DNA from: Bacteroides clarus YIT 12056
GTDB taxonomy: Bacteria > Bacteroidota > Bacteroidia > Bacteroidales > Bacteroidaceae
DNA length: 64,000 bases
Assembly (NCBI RefSeq): GCF_900129655.1
Contig: NZ_FQWK01000002.1
Location: 372,001-436,000, forward strand
Direction of reading: 5' to 3'
In this document: positions 1 to 10,012 of the stretch, piece by piece
Numbering within the stretch: position 1 is the first letter of the stretch
How the letters are laid out: each line of letters opens with the position of its first letter
Notes under the pieces: generated by a model
What the model was told of the DNA's origin: nothing
What the model saw: the letters and a program-made list of their open reading frames with translations, nothing else
Database searches by the model: none
Program-made: the position numbers and the translations under genes

Positions 1-1
1 A

Positions 2-133
2 CGTATCACCGACCACCGTATCAACTATACCATCTATAACCTCGCCGCTTTTATGGACGGTGATATTCAGGACTGCATCGATCATCTGATTGTTGCCGAA
101 AATGCGGAGAGACTGAAAGAAAGCGAATTGTAG
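2..133 (+). CDS. prfA: Peptide chain release factor 1, C-terminal end (partial)
   Basis: Only the last 43 codons are in the window, ending at the TAG at 131-133. The translated end contains ITDHRINYTIYNL followed by a short acidic tail (AENAERLKESEL), which matches the conserved C-terminus of class I release factors: the R-x-TDHR-x-N motif precedes the final helix in RF1. RF1 reads UAA and UAG stop codons on the ribosome. The next gene begins 2 bp after the stop, so the two are probably co-transcribed. The GGQ catalytic motif and anticodon-like motif lie outside the window. RF1 is preferred over RF2 because of the tail, but this rests on a short segment. Confidence 0.8.
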   Translation, partial: RITDHRINYTIYNLAAFMDGDIQDCIDHLIVAENAERLKESEL

Positions 134-135
134 TT

Positions 136-1908
136 ATGAAAGGGCTATCAGTAGAGAAAGCGTTTCACACGGCTACCGAGGCGTTTCAGAATTGTTTGAA
201 ACGCTTTCCGGTTACGGTAACCTTTATCTTTGTATTCACGGCCTACCTCATCTATCTGACGTACACAGACTGGAAAGGCGAAGACCGGTTACTGTTCATC
301 ATCGGCTACTATCTGTCGGTAGGTATCCTGCTTTCGCTCACGCTCCATCTGTGGAGCGAGGAAGTAAAAAGCCGCCTGTTGAAAACAGGCATAAACCTCG
401 CCGCACACGCTTTACTTATAGCCGATGCTTTCCTGCTCTATCATTATCTCACCACAGAAAGCTCCTGGATTGAAATCGGCATCGCCCATGCGGCGGCCAT
501 TCTTGCCGTAGGGCTCTCCACTTTCTTCCTTTCGTTCCTGCGTGAGAAGAATGACATCGCCAGCTGGAACTTTGCGCTGAACACTGTTTCGGCATATATC
601 GTTACACAGGTGATAGGTCTTATCTTGTGTGCAGGCATCAGCTTGCTGCTGTTCTCCTTGCACCAGCTGTTCGATATTCATATCAGCGGAAAGTGCTACG
701 CTTATATCTACTACCTGTGTAATGTATCGCTCGGTTTAATGCTATTCCTCGGATTGTTGCCGCAGGGAAACGACAAGCATAACCGGGAGCCGCATTCATC
801 GGAATTCCTGAACGGTATTCTGCACTATCTGTTCCTTCCTCTTACGGCCGGTTATCTGATAGTGCTATATATCTATGCCACCCGTATCCTTATCAGTTGG
901 GAGCTGCCCACAGGTTGGGTATCATGGCTTATCGTAGCACTGATGACGGTATGTATCGCCGTCCAATTCGGGCTATACCCCACACGTTTTAAAGAAGGCA
1001 AGCGATTTGACAACTGGATTGCACGCTGGATGCCTGTACTGATACTGCCATTGTTGCTGTTGATGACAATAGGCATCATACGCCGGTTCAACGATTACGG
1101 CATCACCATCAACCGGCTCTATCTCGCTACGCTTAACGGTTGGTTCTATATTGTCTGCATCGGATTGTTCGTCATAAAAGCGCGGCGTATCAACTGGATA
1201 CCCATTTCGTTTGCCGGTATCTTTTTGCTGACATCGGCATTGCCCGTCAATTATGCCGGCATTACAAAGAATACGATTCTTAAAGAGATAAAGGCCGAGA
1301 TGCAACGCAGTTGCCGGGCGGATACTCCCCTCTCATTAGAGCAATATAAGGAGTGGATTTACTCGTTGCCGGAAAAGCAGGCGATACAGATAAACGGTAA
1401 ATTCAGATATCTGAGCAACTGGTTCGGTACGGAGAGCGTTACCCACCTGATAGACAAGGATGTGACATATAACCTCTATTCTGTGACAGCGGATATTGAT
1501 ACAGATACGATAGCCACCGACACAGATAGCGACAGAGTTACTTATAGCGGCGAAATCGACAGCCAAACAATCATCAATATTCCCGCAGGCTATACCCGAT
1601 TTATCGCCATTCCCGACGCCGGTCTGTCCGGCCACCGTTTCACCATTCCCCGCCAATACCTCGGGAACGGGACATTACCCGTTTCACTCGATACCCGGAC
1701 GGGCAATCTGAACGATAGCGTATACATCGAACTCAGTACATTGGAAATGCTGGAAAAAAGCAGCAAGCACGGACATATACCGCCTACCTCTTTCCGGTGT
1801 AACTCTCCCAAAAACCTGTTCATGCTGACTGCATTCGATATTCATTATGAAAAAAGCAGTGACGAAGATGTAAGAATGAGCATCAAGGGATATTTATTTA
1901 AAAAGTAA
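136..1908 (+). CDS. DUF4153-type polytopic membrane protein
   Basis: A 590-residue integral membrane protein. About ten hydrophobic segments occupy residues 25-375, spaced by short charged loops. The last 210 residues form a soluble domain rich in Asp and Thr (a [12 protein letters not shown] stretch near 460) that probably faces the periplasm. Length and layout match the DUF4153 family common in Bacteroidota, whose function is not known. The ATG lies 2 bp after the prfA stop, and pyrF follows 25 bp downstream, so the three genes look like one transcription unit. No catalytic motif is recognisable. Confidence 0.65.
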   Translation: MKGLSVEKAFHTATEAFQNCLKRFPVTVTFIFVFTAYLIYLTYTDWKGEDRLLFIIGYYLSVGILLSLTLHLWSEEVKSRLLKTGINLAAHALLIADAFLLYHYLTTESSWIEIGIAHAAAILAVGLSTFFLSFLREKNDIASWNFALNTVSAYIVTQVIGLILCAGISLLLFSLHQLFDIHISGKCYAYIYYLCNVSLGLMLFLGLLPQGNDKHNREPHSSEFLNGILHYLFLPLTAGYLIVLYIYATRILISWELPTGWVSWLIVALMTVCIAVQFGLYPTRFKEGKRFDNWIARWMPVLILPLLLLMTIGIIRRFNDYGITINRLYLATLNGWFYIVCIGLFVIKARRINWIPISFAGIFLLTSALPVNYAGITKNTILKEIKAEMQRSCRADTPLSLEQYKEWIYSLPEKQAIQINGKFRYLSNWFGTESVTHLIDKDVTYNLYSVTADIDTDTIATDTDSDRVTYSGEIDSQTIINIPAGYTRFIAIPDAGLSGHRFTIPRQYLGNGTLPVSLDTRTGNLNDSVYIELSTLEMLEKSSKHGHIPPTSFRCNSPKNLFMLTAFDIHYEKSSDEDVRMSIKGYLFKK

Positions 1909-1933
1909 AACCATTAAACCAACAATTTGCGAT

Positions 1934-2758
1934 ATGAACAAACAACAACTCTTTGAGAATATAAAACGCAAGAAATCATTTCTCTGCGTAGGTTTGGACA
2001 CGGATGTTAAGAAAATCCCGGAACACCTGTTGAAAGAAGAAGACCCTATCTTCGCCTTCAACAAAGCAATTATCGATGCAACAGCCGACCTGTGTATCGC
2101 CTACAAACCGAATCTCGCCTTCTATGAGAGCATGGGAGTAAAAGGCTGGATTGCCTTTGAAAAGACCGTAAACTACATCAAGCAGAACTACCCGGACCAG
2201 TTCATCATAGCCGATGCCAAGCGCGGCGACATCGGCAATACCTCTGCCATGTACGCACGTACATTCTTTGAAGAACTGGACATAGATTCGGTAACCGTAG
2301 CTCCCTACATGGGTGAAGACAGTGTTACCCCGTTCCTCACCTACGAGAATAAATGGGTTATCCTGCTTGCATTGACCAGCAACAAAGGTTCGCATGACTT
2401 TCAGCTGACGGAAGACAAGAACGGAGAACGCCTCTTCGAGAAAGTTTTGCGCAAGTCACAAGAATGGGCAAGCGATGAGCAAATGATGTATGTAGTGGGC
2501 GCCACCCAAGGACGCGCTTTTGAGGATATCCGCAAGATTGTTCCCAATCACTTCCTCTTAGTACCCGGCGTAGGCGCACAAGGCGGTTCATTGGAAGAGG
2601 TCTGCAAATACGGTATGAACAATACTTGCGGACTGATTGTAAATTCCAGCCGCGGTATCATCTACGTAGATAAGACTGAGGATTTTGCAGCTGCTTCACG
2701 CAAAGCCGCACAGGAAGTACAGGCACAAATGGCAGAGCAGTTGAAAGCGATATTCTGA
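1934..2758 (+). CDS. pyrF: Orotidine 5'-phosphate decarboxylase
   Basis: Decarboxylates OMP to UMP, the last step of de novo pyrimidine synthesis, in the cytoplasm. The catalytic D-x-K-x-x-D array is clear at D94, K96 and D99 (IIADAKRGD). The substrate-binding start (LCVGLDTD, residues 17-24) and the phosphate-binding VPGVGAQGG loop near 215 are also present. At 274 residues it belongs to the longer OMP decarboxylase subtype rather than the roughly 230-residue enteric type. A strong hairpin terminator follows 30 bp after the stop. Confidence 0.96.
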   Translation: MNKQQLFENIKRKKSFLCVGLDTDVKKIPEHLLKEEDPIFAFNKAIIDATADLCIAYKPNLAFYESMGVKGWIAFEKTVNYIKQNYPDQFIIADAKRGDIGNTSAMYARTFFEELDIDSVTVAPYMGEDSVTPFLTYENKWVILLALTSNKGSHDFQLTEDKNGERLFEKVLRKSQEWASDEQMMYVVGATQGRAFEDIRKIVPNHFLLVPGVGAQGGSLEEVCKYGMNNTCGLIVNSSRGIIYVDKTEDFAAASRKAAQEVQAQMAEQLKAIF

Positions 2759-2787
2759 TAGAAGAACAATCTGCATTATAGCAACAT

Positions 2788-2832
2788 CAGGCAGAGCCGG
2801 ACAGACAATTTTCACGCTGCCGGCTCTGCCTG
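2788..2832 (+). terminator. Terminator after pyrF
   Basis: A perfect 13-bp inverted repeat, CAGGCAGAGCCGG at 2788-2800 and CCGGCTCTGCCTG at 2820-2832, with a 19-base loop. It is followed by a T-rich stretch (TTCTGTTTCCGTCTT). It lies 30 bp beyond the pyrF stop and would end the prfA-DUF4153-pyrF transcript. Confidence 0.8.
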
Positions 2833-3251
2833 TTCTGTTTCCGTCTTACAAAAGCGAACGTCACTAATAGCTGTTTCTCACAATAGACCGATACACCGAA
2901 CCATCCATATACAAACTAATAACATACGATTGCCAAATAATCCCATTAACTGGTAAAAATGTCAACATAAACACTTTTATCAGTCAATTTACACTACTTA
3001 TAAACTATCATTTTAGTTAAAATATAAGAACACATTCACTGATAAATCACAGCACCTGAAAACAATTAGACCCAATTCGACAAACCCGCCTAAATATTGA
3101 TATAAAACACTATTATACAGATAATAATAAAACAAATAGATAGTGCAAACCACTTATATTCCACCATAACGGACAAACGAAGTTACTGTAATAAAAAAGG
3201 AAATAATTTGAATAAAAACCCATAGGAATCAACTTTATTTACACTACACTC
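2833..3251. other. AT-rich non-coding stretch
   Basis: About 420 bp without a credible gene, markedly richer in A and T than the flanking genes and broken by stops in all frames. The only structure seen is a 10-bp direct repeat, TTTACACTAC, at 2988-2997 and 3238-3247. The second copy sits 5 bp upstream of the -33 element of the next promoter. Confidence 0.5.
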
Positions 3252-3282
3252 ATTGCATATCCAAAGATTTACCATATCTTTG
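3252..3282 (+). promoter_or_regulatory. Bacteroides-type promoter for the 3427 lipoprotein gene
   Basis: A -33 element (ATTG, 3252-3255), a 19-bp spacer and a -7 element TATCTTTG at 3275-3282 that fits TAnnTTTG exactly. It leaves a 5' untranslated region of about 140 nt before the ATG at 3427. Confidence 0.7.
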
Positions 3283-3426
3283 CAGCCGGAACCATTTAAC
3301 AGCATAGCGCCATAAAACACAAAAGGCCGCAGAGTTCCATTCTACATCACCGTTTCCATTCCCTACATATTTCGCTAAAAGCCCATTCTTCAATCAGTCA
3401 TCATATCACACTAAAAATAACTATAA

Positions 3427-4587
3427 ATGAAAATCAAACAATTAGCGAAAAGCGCATCATTCTTGCTGGTGGCAGGTTTTATTAGTTTTACTATTCCGTC
3501 GTGTAGCAGTGAAGAAGAAATCATCATCCTTCAGGATGTAAAAGTAAACAGTGAAAGCTTCAATCTGGCCGAAGACGGCAGTACGACCATAGAAGTCAAG
3601 GTAGTACCCGAAAATACTCCAATAGCCAAAGCCGTACTCAGCACATCATTATTCAATGAAAGCGGTGTTTTCGAAGTAACCCGACTCACTCCCAAAGGTA
3701 ACGGTGTATGGCAGATAGCAGCAAAAGTAAAGGACTTCTCACGCATTCAAAACGGTCAGGACGTAATACTTTCCGTCTATCAAGAAGATAATATGTATAT
3801 CCAAACCACATTGAAAACAAACGACCCATATAGCATCGAGGGTAAGTATACACCGGTCCATCCGCAAGCCTTTACTTTCTACAGTGCCGAAGACGGCAAA
3901 CTGATGGAGATTCCGTTCATCATCACAGCCGACAACGCAGCCGACCTTGCCGCCATCAGCTACGACAATATAAAGGTAGTCAATGGCACCGGAAGCTCTA
4001 CACCCAGCATAAGTATCACACATTTCGCAATAGCTCCGATGACAGGTAAAACAGGCTTCTATCTGCAAGTGGATAACGCCCAACTCGAAACGGTAAAAAA
4101 AGCCATCACAACCATCGCCTTTTTGGACTGCCGGGTTATGATAACCGGCCCTAACGGCCGTGTTGCCTATACTCCTGTGCGCCTCATTGTTTCTTCTCCG
4201 AAGTGCATCATCAAGGACGACCAACTCAGCCTGCTGCATACAGAATTGTCCGCCCCGGAGTTTAATAGACAAATCACCATAGATATGACCCACGATTTTT
4301 ATCGTTTGGGCAAACAGAATGATAAAACAACCTTTGAGGCGTTTGAAAACCGAGGCTTGTACAACTCACAAGGAGAAATGGCAGATGCAGACCCTCAGTT
4401 CATTTCGTTGGGTTATACCACTCAGGGCAAAAATACAACATGTAACGTAACTTTAAAACATGATGCCACAATTCCTGCAATCGGCACTTACCACATGGTA
4501 GAACGCCTAAAAGGATATTGGGAATATGACGGAAAGAAATATCCGACCGTTTGTACAGACCTGCAATTCCAAATCACGATTAAATAA
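3427..4587 (+). CDS. Secreted lipoprotein, unknown function
   Basis: A 386-residue protein with a lipoprotein signal peptide: basic start, hydrophobic core, and Cys26 in the context IPSCSS followed by acidic residues (EEE), an arrangement associated with surface export of Bacteroidota lipoproteins. The rest is beta-rich and repeats short Thr/Val strands, as in Ig-like or fimbrillin-like folds, but no family is recognised with confidence. It has its own promoter, and a small membrane-anchored protein follows 33 bp downstream, probably on the same transcript. Confidence 0.7.
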   Translation: MKIKQLAKSASFLLVAGFISFTIPSCSSEEEIIILQDVKVNSESFNLAEDGSTTIEVKVVPENTPIAKAVLSTSLFNESGVFEVTRLTPKGNGVWQIAAKVKDFSRIQNGQDVILSVYQEDNMYIQTTLKTNDPYSIEGKYTPVHPQAFTFYSAEDGKLMEIPFIITADNAADLAAISYDNIKVVNGTGSSTPSISITHFAIAPMTGKTGFYLQVDNAQLETVKKAITTIAFLDCRVMITGPNGRVAYTPVRLIVSSPKCIIKDDQLSLLHTELSAPEFNRQITIDMTHDFYRLGKQNDKTTFEAFENRGLYNSQGEMADADPQFISLGYTTQGKNTTCNVTLKHDATIPAIGTYHMVERLKGYWEYDGKKYPTVCTDLQFQITIK

Positions 4588-4620
4588 GCCTGACTATTCA
4601 TCCGATAACCATAAGAAGAG

Positions 4621-5370
4621 ATGAAACAGCGTTTCCTTGACAAAGACTGGTGGAAGAATACCACAGGTGCTACGGCAGGCACTATCATAGGTATCATTCT
4701 GACTTTCGGTACAACTTTCTATATAGAAAACCGCAATAAAGCCGAAATGGCCAGAAAGACCGTCATGATTACCTTGCACAACTTAGATTCCGCCATCGAC
4801 ACTATGGAAATGCTCTTGCAGGAGTTACAGAGAAGGGACAGCCTGTTCACGCGGGTATGTTCCCTCATGCCCGATAAGTATGAGCAGATGGGAAACGACT
4901 CCTTGATACTGTTTGTCAACACTTTCGGTTCACACCGCATGAACATAACGGATAATACCGCCGAGAGCATTTTCTCCAACAGTTTTGAGGTATGGCAATA
5001 CTTGGACGATGAAAAAGTGATAGGGCGCATAGGCAACTGTTACAGCATCCTGCATGCCTGCTACGAGCAATACAATAAGATACAAAATCTGCGGATGGAC
5101 GCTTTCCGCGCCTATTGGCACCAATATCCGCCCACAGATTATCCTAATCCGAAAGAAGCGTTTCTGGCACTCATACAGAGAAACGATGTGCGTTATGTAT
5201 TGAGCGTACATAACACCGTAGTGCGATTGCTGGAACGCACGTACGGTATAATGCACCGACTGAATGAACGTAACAAACAAGTATTGGGTATTCCGCAAGA
5301 GGAATTGGATGAAATAGGAAATCTGTTGGAACAGAATTCCTATGATTTATCGGGAAAGGAAAGCAAGTAG
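4621..5370 (+). CDS. Membrane-anchored helical protein, unknown function
   Basis: 249 residues. One transmembrane segment near the N-terminus (about residues 15-35, GATAGTIIGIILTFGTTFYI) is followed by a soluble, mostly alpha-helical domain with many charged residues and Tyr. This one-TM-plus-helical-bundle arrangement resembles small Bacteroidota membrane proteins such as DUF6090, but family identity is not certain. It lies 33 bp after the lipoprotein gene and just before the promoter of the HD hydrolase gene. Confidence 0.6.
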   Translation: MKQRFLDKDWWKNTTGATAGTIIGIILTFGTTFYIENRNKAEMARKTVMITLHNLDSAIDTMEMLLQELQRRDSLFTRVCSLMPDKYEQMGNDSLILFVNTFGSHRMNITDNTAESIFSNSFEVWQYLDDEKVIGRIGNCYSILHACYEQYNKIQNLRMDAFRAYWHQYPPTDYPNPKEAFLALIQRNDVRYVLSVHNTVVRLLERTYGIMHRLNERNKQVLGIPQEELDEIGNLLEQNSYDLSGKESK

Positions 5371-5424
5371 CGACAAAGGGTACGACGCTATATGCCGGCA
5401 CCTGCAAGTCTCCCGGCATCACAT

Positions 5425-5455
5425 TTTGTCATCTCCCGAAAACAAACTACCTTTG
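5425..5455 (+). promoter_or_regulatory. Promoter for the HD hydrolase gene
   Basis: TTTG at 5425-5428, a 19-bp spacer, and TACCTTTG at 5448-5455: an excellent match to the Bacteroides -33/-7 pattern. It lies inside the longest version of the next reading frame (from 5392), which argues that the true start is the ATG at 5473. Confidence 0.75.
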
Positions 5456-5472
5456 TTGCCAAATACTTAGCC

Positions 5473-6702
5473 ATGTCCTACGAACGTAAAATCATCAACG
5501 ACCCGGTGTTCGGGTTCATCAATATACCAAAGGGGCTGCTGTACGACATTGTACGGCATCCCCTTTTACAACGTCTTACCCGTATCAAGCAACTGGGATT
5601 ATCCTCTGTCGTATATCCCGGCGCGCAACACACCCGGTTCCAGCATTCACTCGGAGCCTTCTACCTGATGAGCGAGGCCATCCAGCAACTCACAGCCAAA
5701 GGCAATTTCATCTTCGACAGTGAAGCTGAAGCCGTACAGGCAGCCATCCTGATGCACGACATCGGGCATGGTCCGTTCTCGCACGTATTGGAGAATACCA
5801 TTGTCCAAGGCGTATCGCACGAAGACATTTCCCTGATGCTCATGGAACGTATCAACAAAGAGATGAACGGGCAGCTCACACTCGCCATCCAGATATTCAA
5901 GGACGAATATCCCAAACGTTTCCTTCATCAGCTGGTCAGCGGACAACTGGATATGGACCGCCTCGACTACCTTCGTCGCGACAGTTTCTATACAGGGGTC
6001 ACGGAGGGAAATATAGGCTCGGCACGTATCATCAAGATGCTCGATGTAAAGGACGACCACCTGGTGGTAGAATCCAAAGGCATCTATTCCATTGAGAACT
6101 TTCTCACCGCGCGCCGTCTGATGTACTGGCAGGTATATCTGCATAAAACGTCGGTTGCTTACGAGAAGATGCTCATCAGTACCCTGTTACGCGCCAAGGA
6201 GCTGGCCGGCAAGGGTGTGGATTTGTTTGCCCCGCCCGCGCTGAAGTTCTTCCTGTATAATGACATCAGCCGGGAAACATTCTATAACAACCCGGACTGT
6301 CTGGAAAACTATATCCAACTGGACGATAACGACCTTTGGACTGCCTTGAAGGTATGGAGCGCCCATTCGGACAAAGTGCTTTCCACACTAAGCCTGGGCA
6401 TGATTAACCGCAACATATTCAAAGTGGAAATCTCCACCGAACCATTCAGCGAAGAGCGTAAAAAAGAAATCACCCGGCAAATCAGCAAGCAACTGGACAT
6501 CCCCCTTTCCGAAGCCGGTTATTTCATTTCCACCCCCGGCATCGAGAAAAATATGTACGACCCGGCCGACGACAGCATTGACATCCTGTACAACGACGGC
6601 TCTACTAAAAACATAGCCGAAGCATCAGATATGCTCAATATATCCTTGCTATCCAAGAAAGTAAAAAAATACTACTTATGCTACCAACGTTTGCATAGAT
6701 AA
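5473..6702 (+). CDS. HD-domain phosphohydrolase (SAMHD1/dGTPase-like)
   Basis: 409 residues from the ATG at 5473, where the conserved start MSYERKIINDPVFGFI begins. Upstream codons overlap a promoter and look non-conserved. The metal-binding HD signature is visible: H53/H58 (HTRFQHSLG), H95-D96 (MHDIGHGPFSH) and a later Asp in the DMDRLDYLRRD segment near residue 160. This family includes dNTP triphosphohydrolases and related nucleotide phosphohydrolases. The exact substrate cannot be read from the sequence. It precedes lpxD by 84 bp, and the pairing with lipid A genes may be only positional. Confidence 0.85.
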   Translation: MSYERKIINDPVFGFINIPKGLLYDIVRHPLLQRLTRIKQLGLSSVVYPGAQHTRFQHSLGAFYLMSEAIQQLTAKGNFIFDSEAEAVQAAILMHDIGHGPFSHVLENTIVQGVSHEDISLMLMERINKEMNGQLTLAIQIFKDEYPKRFLHQLVSGQLDMDRLDYLRRDSFYTGVTEGNIGSARIIKMLDVKDDHLVVESKGIYSIENFLTARRLMYWQVYLHKTSVAYEKMLISTLLRAKELAGKGVDLFAPPALKFFLYNDISRETFYNNPDCLENYIQLDDNDLWTALKVWSAHSDKVLSTLSLGMINRNIFKVEISTEPFSEERKKEITRQISKQLDIPLSEAGYFISTPGIEKNMYDPADDSIDILYNDGSTKNIAEASDMLNISLLSKKVKKYYLCYQRLHR

Positions 6703-6786
6703 GTATAAAATATTCATCACAGGACAAGGATATATAAAAAAAAAGTCCGTTATTTGTGTTTTGAAACCATCTAACAACAATAAGAC

Positions 6787-7827
6787 ATGGAGTTCTCTGC
6801 TAAACAAATTGCAACATTTATCCAAGGAGAAATCGTTGGAAACGAGAATGTAACCGTACACACCTTCGCCAAAATCGAAGAAGGAATACCCGGAGCAATC
6901 TCTTTCTTATCCAACCCTAAATACATACCTTATCTGTACGAAACCCAATCGAGTATTGTCTTGGTAAACAAGGATTTCGTTCCCGAACAGGAAGTAAAAG
7001 CTACAATGATTAAGGTAGACAATGCTTACGAAAGCCTCGCTAAATTATTAAACCTTTACGAACAAAGCAAACCAAAGCGTACCGGTATCGATTCGCGAGC
7101 ATACGTTGCCGAGACCGCAAAAATAGGCAAAGATGTTTACATCGCACCTTTTGCCTGTATCGGAGAGTACGCAGAAGTGGGAGACAATACGGTGATTCAT
7201 CCGCACGCCACCATCGGAAGCGGCGCCAAGGTAGGCAGTGACTGTATCATTTACGCAAATGTAACCATCTACCACGATTGCCGCGTAGGCAACCACTGTA
7301 TATTGCACGCCGGTTGCGTAATCGGTGCGGACGGATTCGGTTTCGCCCCTACTCCCGAGGGTTATGAGAAGATTCCTCAAATCGGTATCACCATATTGGA
7401 AGACAACGTGGAAATCGGCGCCAATACTTGCGTAGACCGCGCAACAATGGGAGCCACCATCGTGCACAGCGGTGTAAAGCTGGATAACCTGATACAGGTG
7501 GCCCATAACGACGAAATCGGTTCGCATACGGTGATGGCAGCCCAAGTGGGTATCGCCGGTTCCACCAAGATAGGCGAATGGTGTATGTTCGGCGGCCAGG
7601 TCGGTATAGCCGGACATATTCATATCGGCAACAAAGTGAACCTTGGCGCGCAATCGGGTGTTCCCGGCAATATAAAGGAAGGCAGCCAATTGATAGGCAC
7701 TCCGCCTATGGAAGTGAAACCTTACTTCAAGGCGCAGACCGTATTCCGCAAGTTGCCGGATATGTACTTTGAAGTGAACGCGCTTCGCAAAGAACTCAAT
7801 GAATTAAAAAAACAATTAAATAAGTAA
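6787..7827 (+). CDS. lpxD: UDP-3-O-acylglucosamine N-acyltransferase
   Basis: Third step of lipid A synthesis: N-acylation of UDP-3-O-acylglucosamine with a hydroxyacyl-ACP. 346 residues. There is an N-terminal uridine-binding domain (about 1-100), then a left-handed parallel beta-helix built of hexapeptide repeats (about 105-320) with the catalytic His240 in [11 protein letters not shown]-terminal helix rich in Lys and Glu follows. It opens the lipid A cluster, and its stop is 3 bp from the lpxC/fabZ start, so translation is probably coupled. Confidence 0.96.
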   Translation: MEFSAKQIATFIQGEIVGNENVTVHTFAKIEEGIPGAISFLSNPKYIPYLYETQSSIVLVNKDFVPEQEVKATMIKVDNAYESLAKLLNLYEQSKPKRTGIDSRAYVAETAKIGKDVYIAPFACIGEYAEVGDNTVIHPHATIGSGAKVGSDCIIYANVTIYHDCRVGNHCILHAGCVIGADGFGFAPTPEGYEKIPQIGITILEDNVEIGANTCVDRATMGATIVHSGVKLDNLIQVAHNDEIGSHTVMAAQVGIAGSTKIGEWCMFGGQVGIAGHIHIGNKVNLGAQSGVPGNIKEGSQLIGTPPMEVKPYFKAQTVFRKLPDMYFEVNALRKELNELKKQLNK

Positions 7828-7830
7828 CCA

Positions 7831-9216
7831 ATGTTGAAACAAAAGACTCTGAAAGACAGCTTTTCGCTCAGTGGAAAAGGTCTTCACACAGGACTTGATC
7901 TGACCGTTACTTTCAACCCTGCTCCCGACAATCACGGATATAAGATTCAGCGTACCGACCTGGAAGGTCAGCCCATCATTGACGCTGTCGCCGATAATGT
8001 GACCGAAACGACACGCGGTACCGTACTCTCCAAAAACGGAGCGAAGGTAAGTACCGTAGAGCATGGTATGGCTGCGCTTTATGCATTGGGCATAGACAAC
8101 TGCCTTATTCAGGTGAACGGTCCGGAATTTCCCATTCTGGATGGAAGCGCCCAATATTATGTCAACGAAATAGAACGCGTAGGCACGGTAGAACAGAGTG
8201 CCGTAAAGGATTTCTATATCATCAAGTCCAAGATTGAATTCCGCGATGAGGCGACCGGCTCATCCATCATCGTATTACCCGATGAGAACTTCAGCCTGAA
8301 CGTGCTGGTATCCTACGACTCTACTATCATCCCCAACCAATTTGCCACATTGGAAGACATGACAAAGTTCAAGGATGAAGTAGCCGCCAGCCGTACTTTC
8401 GTATTCGTACGCGAGATAGAACCGTTGTTGCAGGCCGGACTTATCAAAGGCGGCGACTTGGACAACGCCATCGTTATCTACGAGCGCGAAATGCCGCAGG
8501 ATGCTTACGACAAGCTCGCTGACGTAATGGGCGTGCCGCACATGGATGCCAAACAGTTGGGTTACATCAACCACAAACCTCTGGTATGGCCCAACGAATG
8601 CGCCCGCCACAAACTGTTGGACGTAATCGGCGACCTGGCTCTGATCGGCAAGCCCATCAAGGGGCGTATCATCGCCACGCGTCCGGGACATACCATCAAC
8701 AATAAGTTTGCCCGCCAGATGCGTAAGGAAATCCGCCTGCACGAGATACAGGCTCCTACATACGACTGCAACCGCGAACCGATTATGGATGTAAACCGCA
8801 TCCGTGAACTGTTGCCGCACCGCTATCCGTTCCAACTGGTGGACAAAGTAATAGAGATAGGCGCCAACTACATCGTAGGCGTCAAGAACGTAACGGCCAA
8901 CGAACCTTTCTTCCAGGGACACTTCCCGCAAGAGCCCGTAATGCCCGGCGTATTGCAAGTGGAAGCAATGGCGCAGACAGGCGGTTTACTTGTTCTGAAC
9001 TCCGTAGACGAACCGGAACGCTATTCCACCTACTTCATGAAGATAGACGGCGTTAAGTTCCGCCAGAAAGTAGTGCCGGGAGACACCTTGATTTTCCGCA
9101 TTGAACTGCTGGCCCCCATCCGTCGGGGTATCTCTACTATGAAAGGCTATGTATTCGTAGGCGAAAAGGTAGTGTGCGAGGCTGAATTTATGGCTCAAAT
9201 AGTAAAAAACAAGTAA
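7831..9216 (+). CDS. lpxC/fabZ: Fused UDP-3-O-acyl-GlcNAc deacetylase / 3-hydroxyacyl-ACP dehydratase
   Basis: 461 residues holding two enzymes. Residues 1-305 are LpxC, the zinc deacetylase that commits UDP-GlcNAc to lipid A. Zinc ligands H78 (STVEHG), H260 and D264 (HKLLDVIGD) and the general acid H287 (RPGHTINN) are present. Residues 320-461 are FabZ, the fatty-acid dehydratase, with catalytic H364 (GHFPQEPVMPG) and E378 (LQVEAMAQTGG). The fusion is a known hallmark of Bacteroidota and lets one polypeptide sit at the branch between fatty acid and lipid A synthesis. It lies 3 bp after lpxD and 7 bp before lpxA. Confidence 0.97.
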   Translation: MLKQKTLKDSFSLSGKGLHTGLDLTVTFNPAPDNHGYKIQRTDLEGQPIIDAVADNVTETTRGTVLSKNGAKVSTVEHGMAALYALGIDNCLIQVNGPEFPILDGSAQYYVNEIERVGTVEQSAVKDFYIIKSKIEFRDEATGSSIIVLPDENFSLNVLVSYDSTIIPNQFATLEDMTKFKDEVAASRTFVFVREIEPLLQAGLIKGGDLDNAIVIYEREMPQDAYDKLADVMGVPHMDAKQLGYINHKPLVWPNECARHKLLDVIGDLALIGKPIKGRIIATRPGHTINNKFARQMRKEIRLHEIQAPTYDCNREPIMDVNRIRELLPHRYPFQLVDKVIEIGANYIVGVKNVTANEPFFQGHFPQEPVMPGVLQVEAMAQTGGLLVLNSVDEPERYSTYFMKIDGVKFRQKVVPGDTLIFRIELLAPIRRGISTMKGYVFVGEKVVCEAEFMAQIVKNK

Positions 9217-9223
9217 ATTAATT

Positions 9224-10000
9224 ATGATAAGTCCCTTAGCGTATATTCATCCCGAGGCGAAAATCGGGGAAAACGTAGAGATTGCTCCTTTTGTTTTCAT
9301 TGACAAGAATGTGGTAATCGGCGATAATAACAAGATTATGGCGAATGCCAACATTCTGTACGGGTCGCGTATCGGCAATGGGAATACCATTTTTCCCGGA
9401 GCTGTCATCGGTGCCATTCCTCAAGACCTGAAGTTCAGAGGAGAAGAGACTACCGCCGAGATAGGCGATAACAATACCATCCGCGAGAATGTAACAATCA
9501 ACCGGGGTACAGCCGCCAAAGGAAAGACAATCGTAGGCAGCAACAACCTGCTGATGGAGAGCGTACATGTGGCGCACGATGCCATCATAGGCAACGGCTG
9601 CATCATCGGCAACTCCACCAAAATGGCCGGTGAGATTGTAATAGACGACAACTCCATTATCAGCGCCAATGTACTGATGCACCAGTTCTGCCGCGTAGGC
9701 GGATTCGGGATGATACAGGGCGGATGCCGTTTCAGCAAAGACATACCGCCTTACATCATAGCCGGCCGCGAGCCTATCTGCTATGCAGGGCTCAATATCG
9801 TGGGGCTGCGCCGCCGCGGTTTCTCCAACGAAACTATCGAAGCCATTCATGACGCCTACCGCATCATCTATCAAAGCGGACTGAACAATACGGAAGCTTT
9901 GAAAAAGATTGAGAATGAAATGGAAATGACACCCGAAATCAGCTATATTGTAAACTTTATACGTGAATCGACTCGCGGCATTATCCCTGCAAGTAAATAA
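9224..10000 (+). CDS. lpxA: UDP-N-acetylglucosamine acyltransferase
   Basis: First step of lipid A synthesis: 3-O-acylation of UDP-GlcNAc. 258 residues with hexapeptide repeats forming a left-handed beta-helix (about 1-185), catalytic His118 in ESVHVAHDAIIG, and the C-terminal helical domain (about 190-258) that completes the family. Length matches E. coli LpxA closely. It follows lpxC/fabZ by 7 bp and precedes the next gene by 12 bp, so the four genes from lpxD look like one operon. Confidence 0.97.
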   Translation: MISPLAYIHPEAKIGENVEIAPFVFIDKNVVIGDNNKIMANANILYGSRIGNGNTIFPGAVIGAIPQDLKFRGEETTAEIGDNNTIRENVTINRGTAAKGKTIVGSNNLLMESVHVAHDAIIGNGCIIGNSTKMAGEIVIDDNSIISANVLMHQFCRVGGFGMIQGGCRFSKDIPPYIIAGREPICYAGLNIVGLRRRGFSNETIEAIHDAYRIIYQSGLNNTEALKKIENEMEMTPEISYIVNFIRESTRGIIPASK

Positions 10001-10012
10001 AAAGTTAGCACT

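Noticed and set aside
5392..5472. Longer start for the HD hydrolase gene
   Set aside because: The 27 extra codons overlap a strong promoter (5425-5455) and are not family-like; the conserved N-terminus starts at 5473.
7831..9216. LpxC-FabZ fusion as a novelty
   Set aside because: The fusion is a known feature of Bacteroidota.
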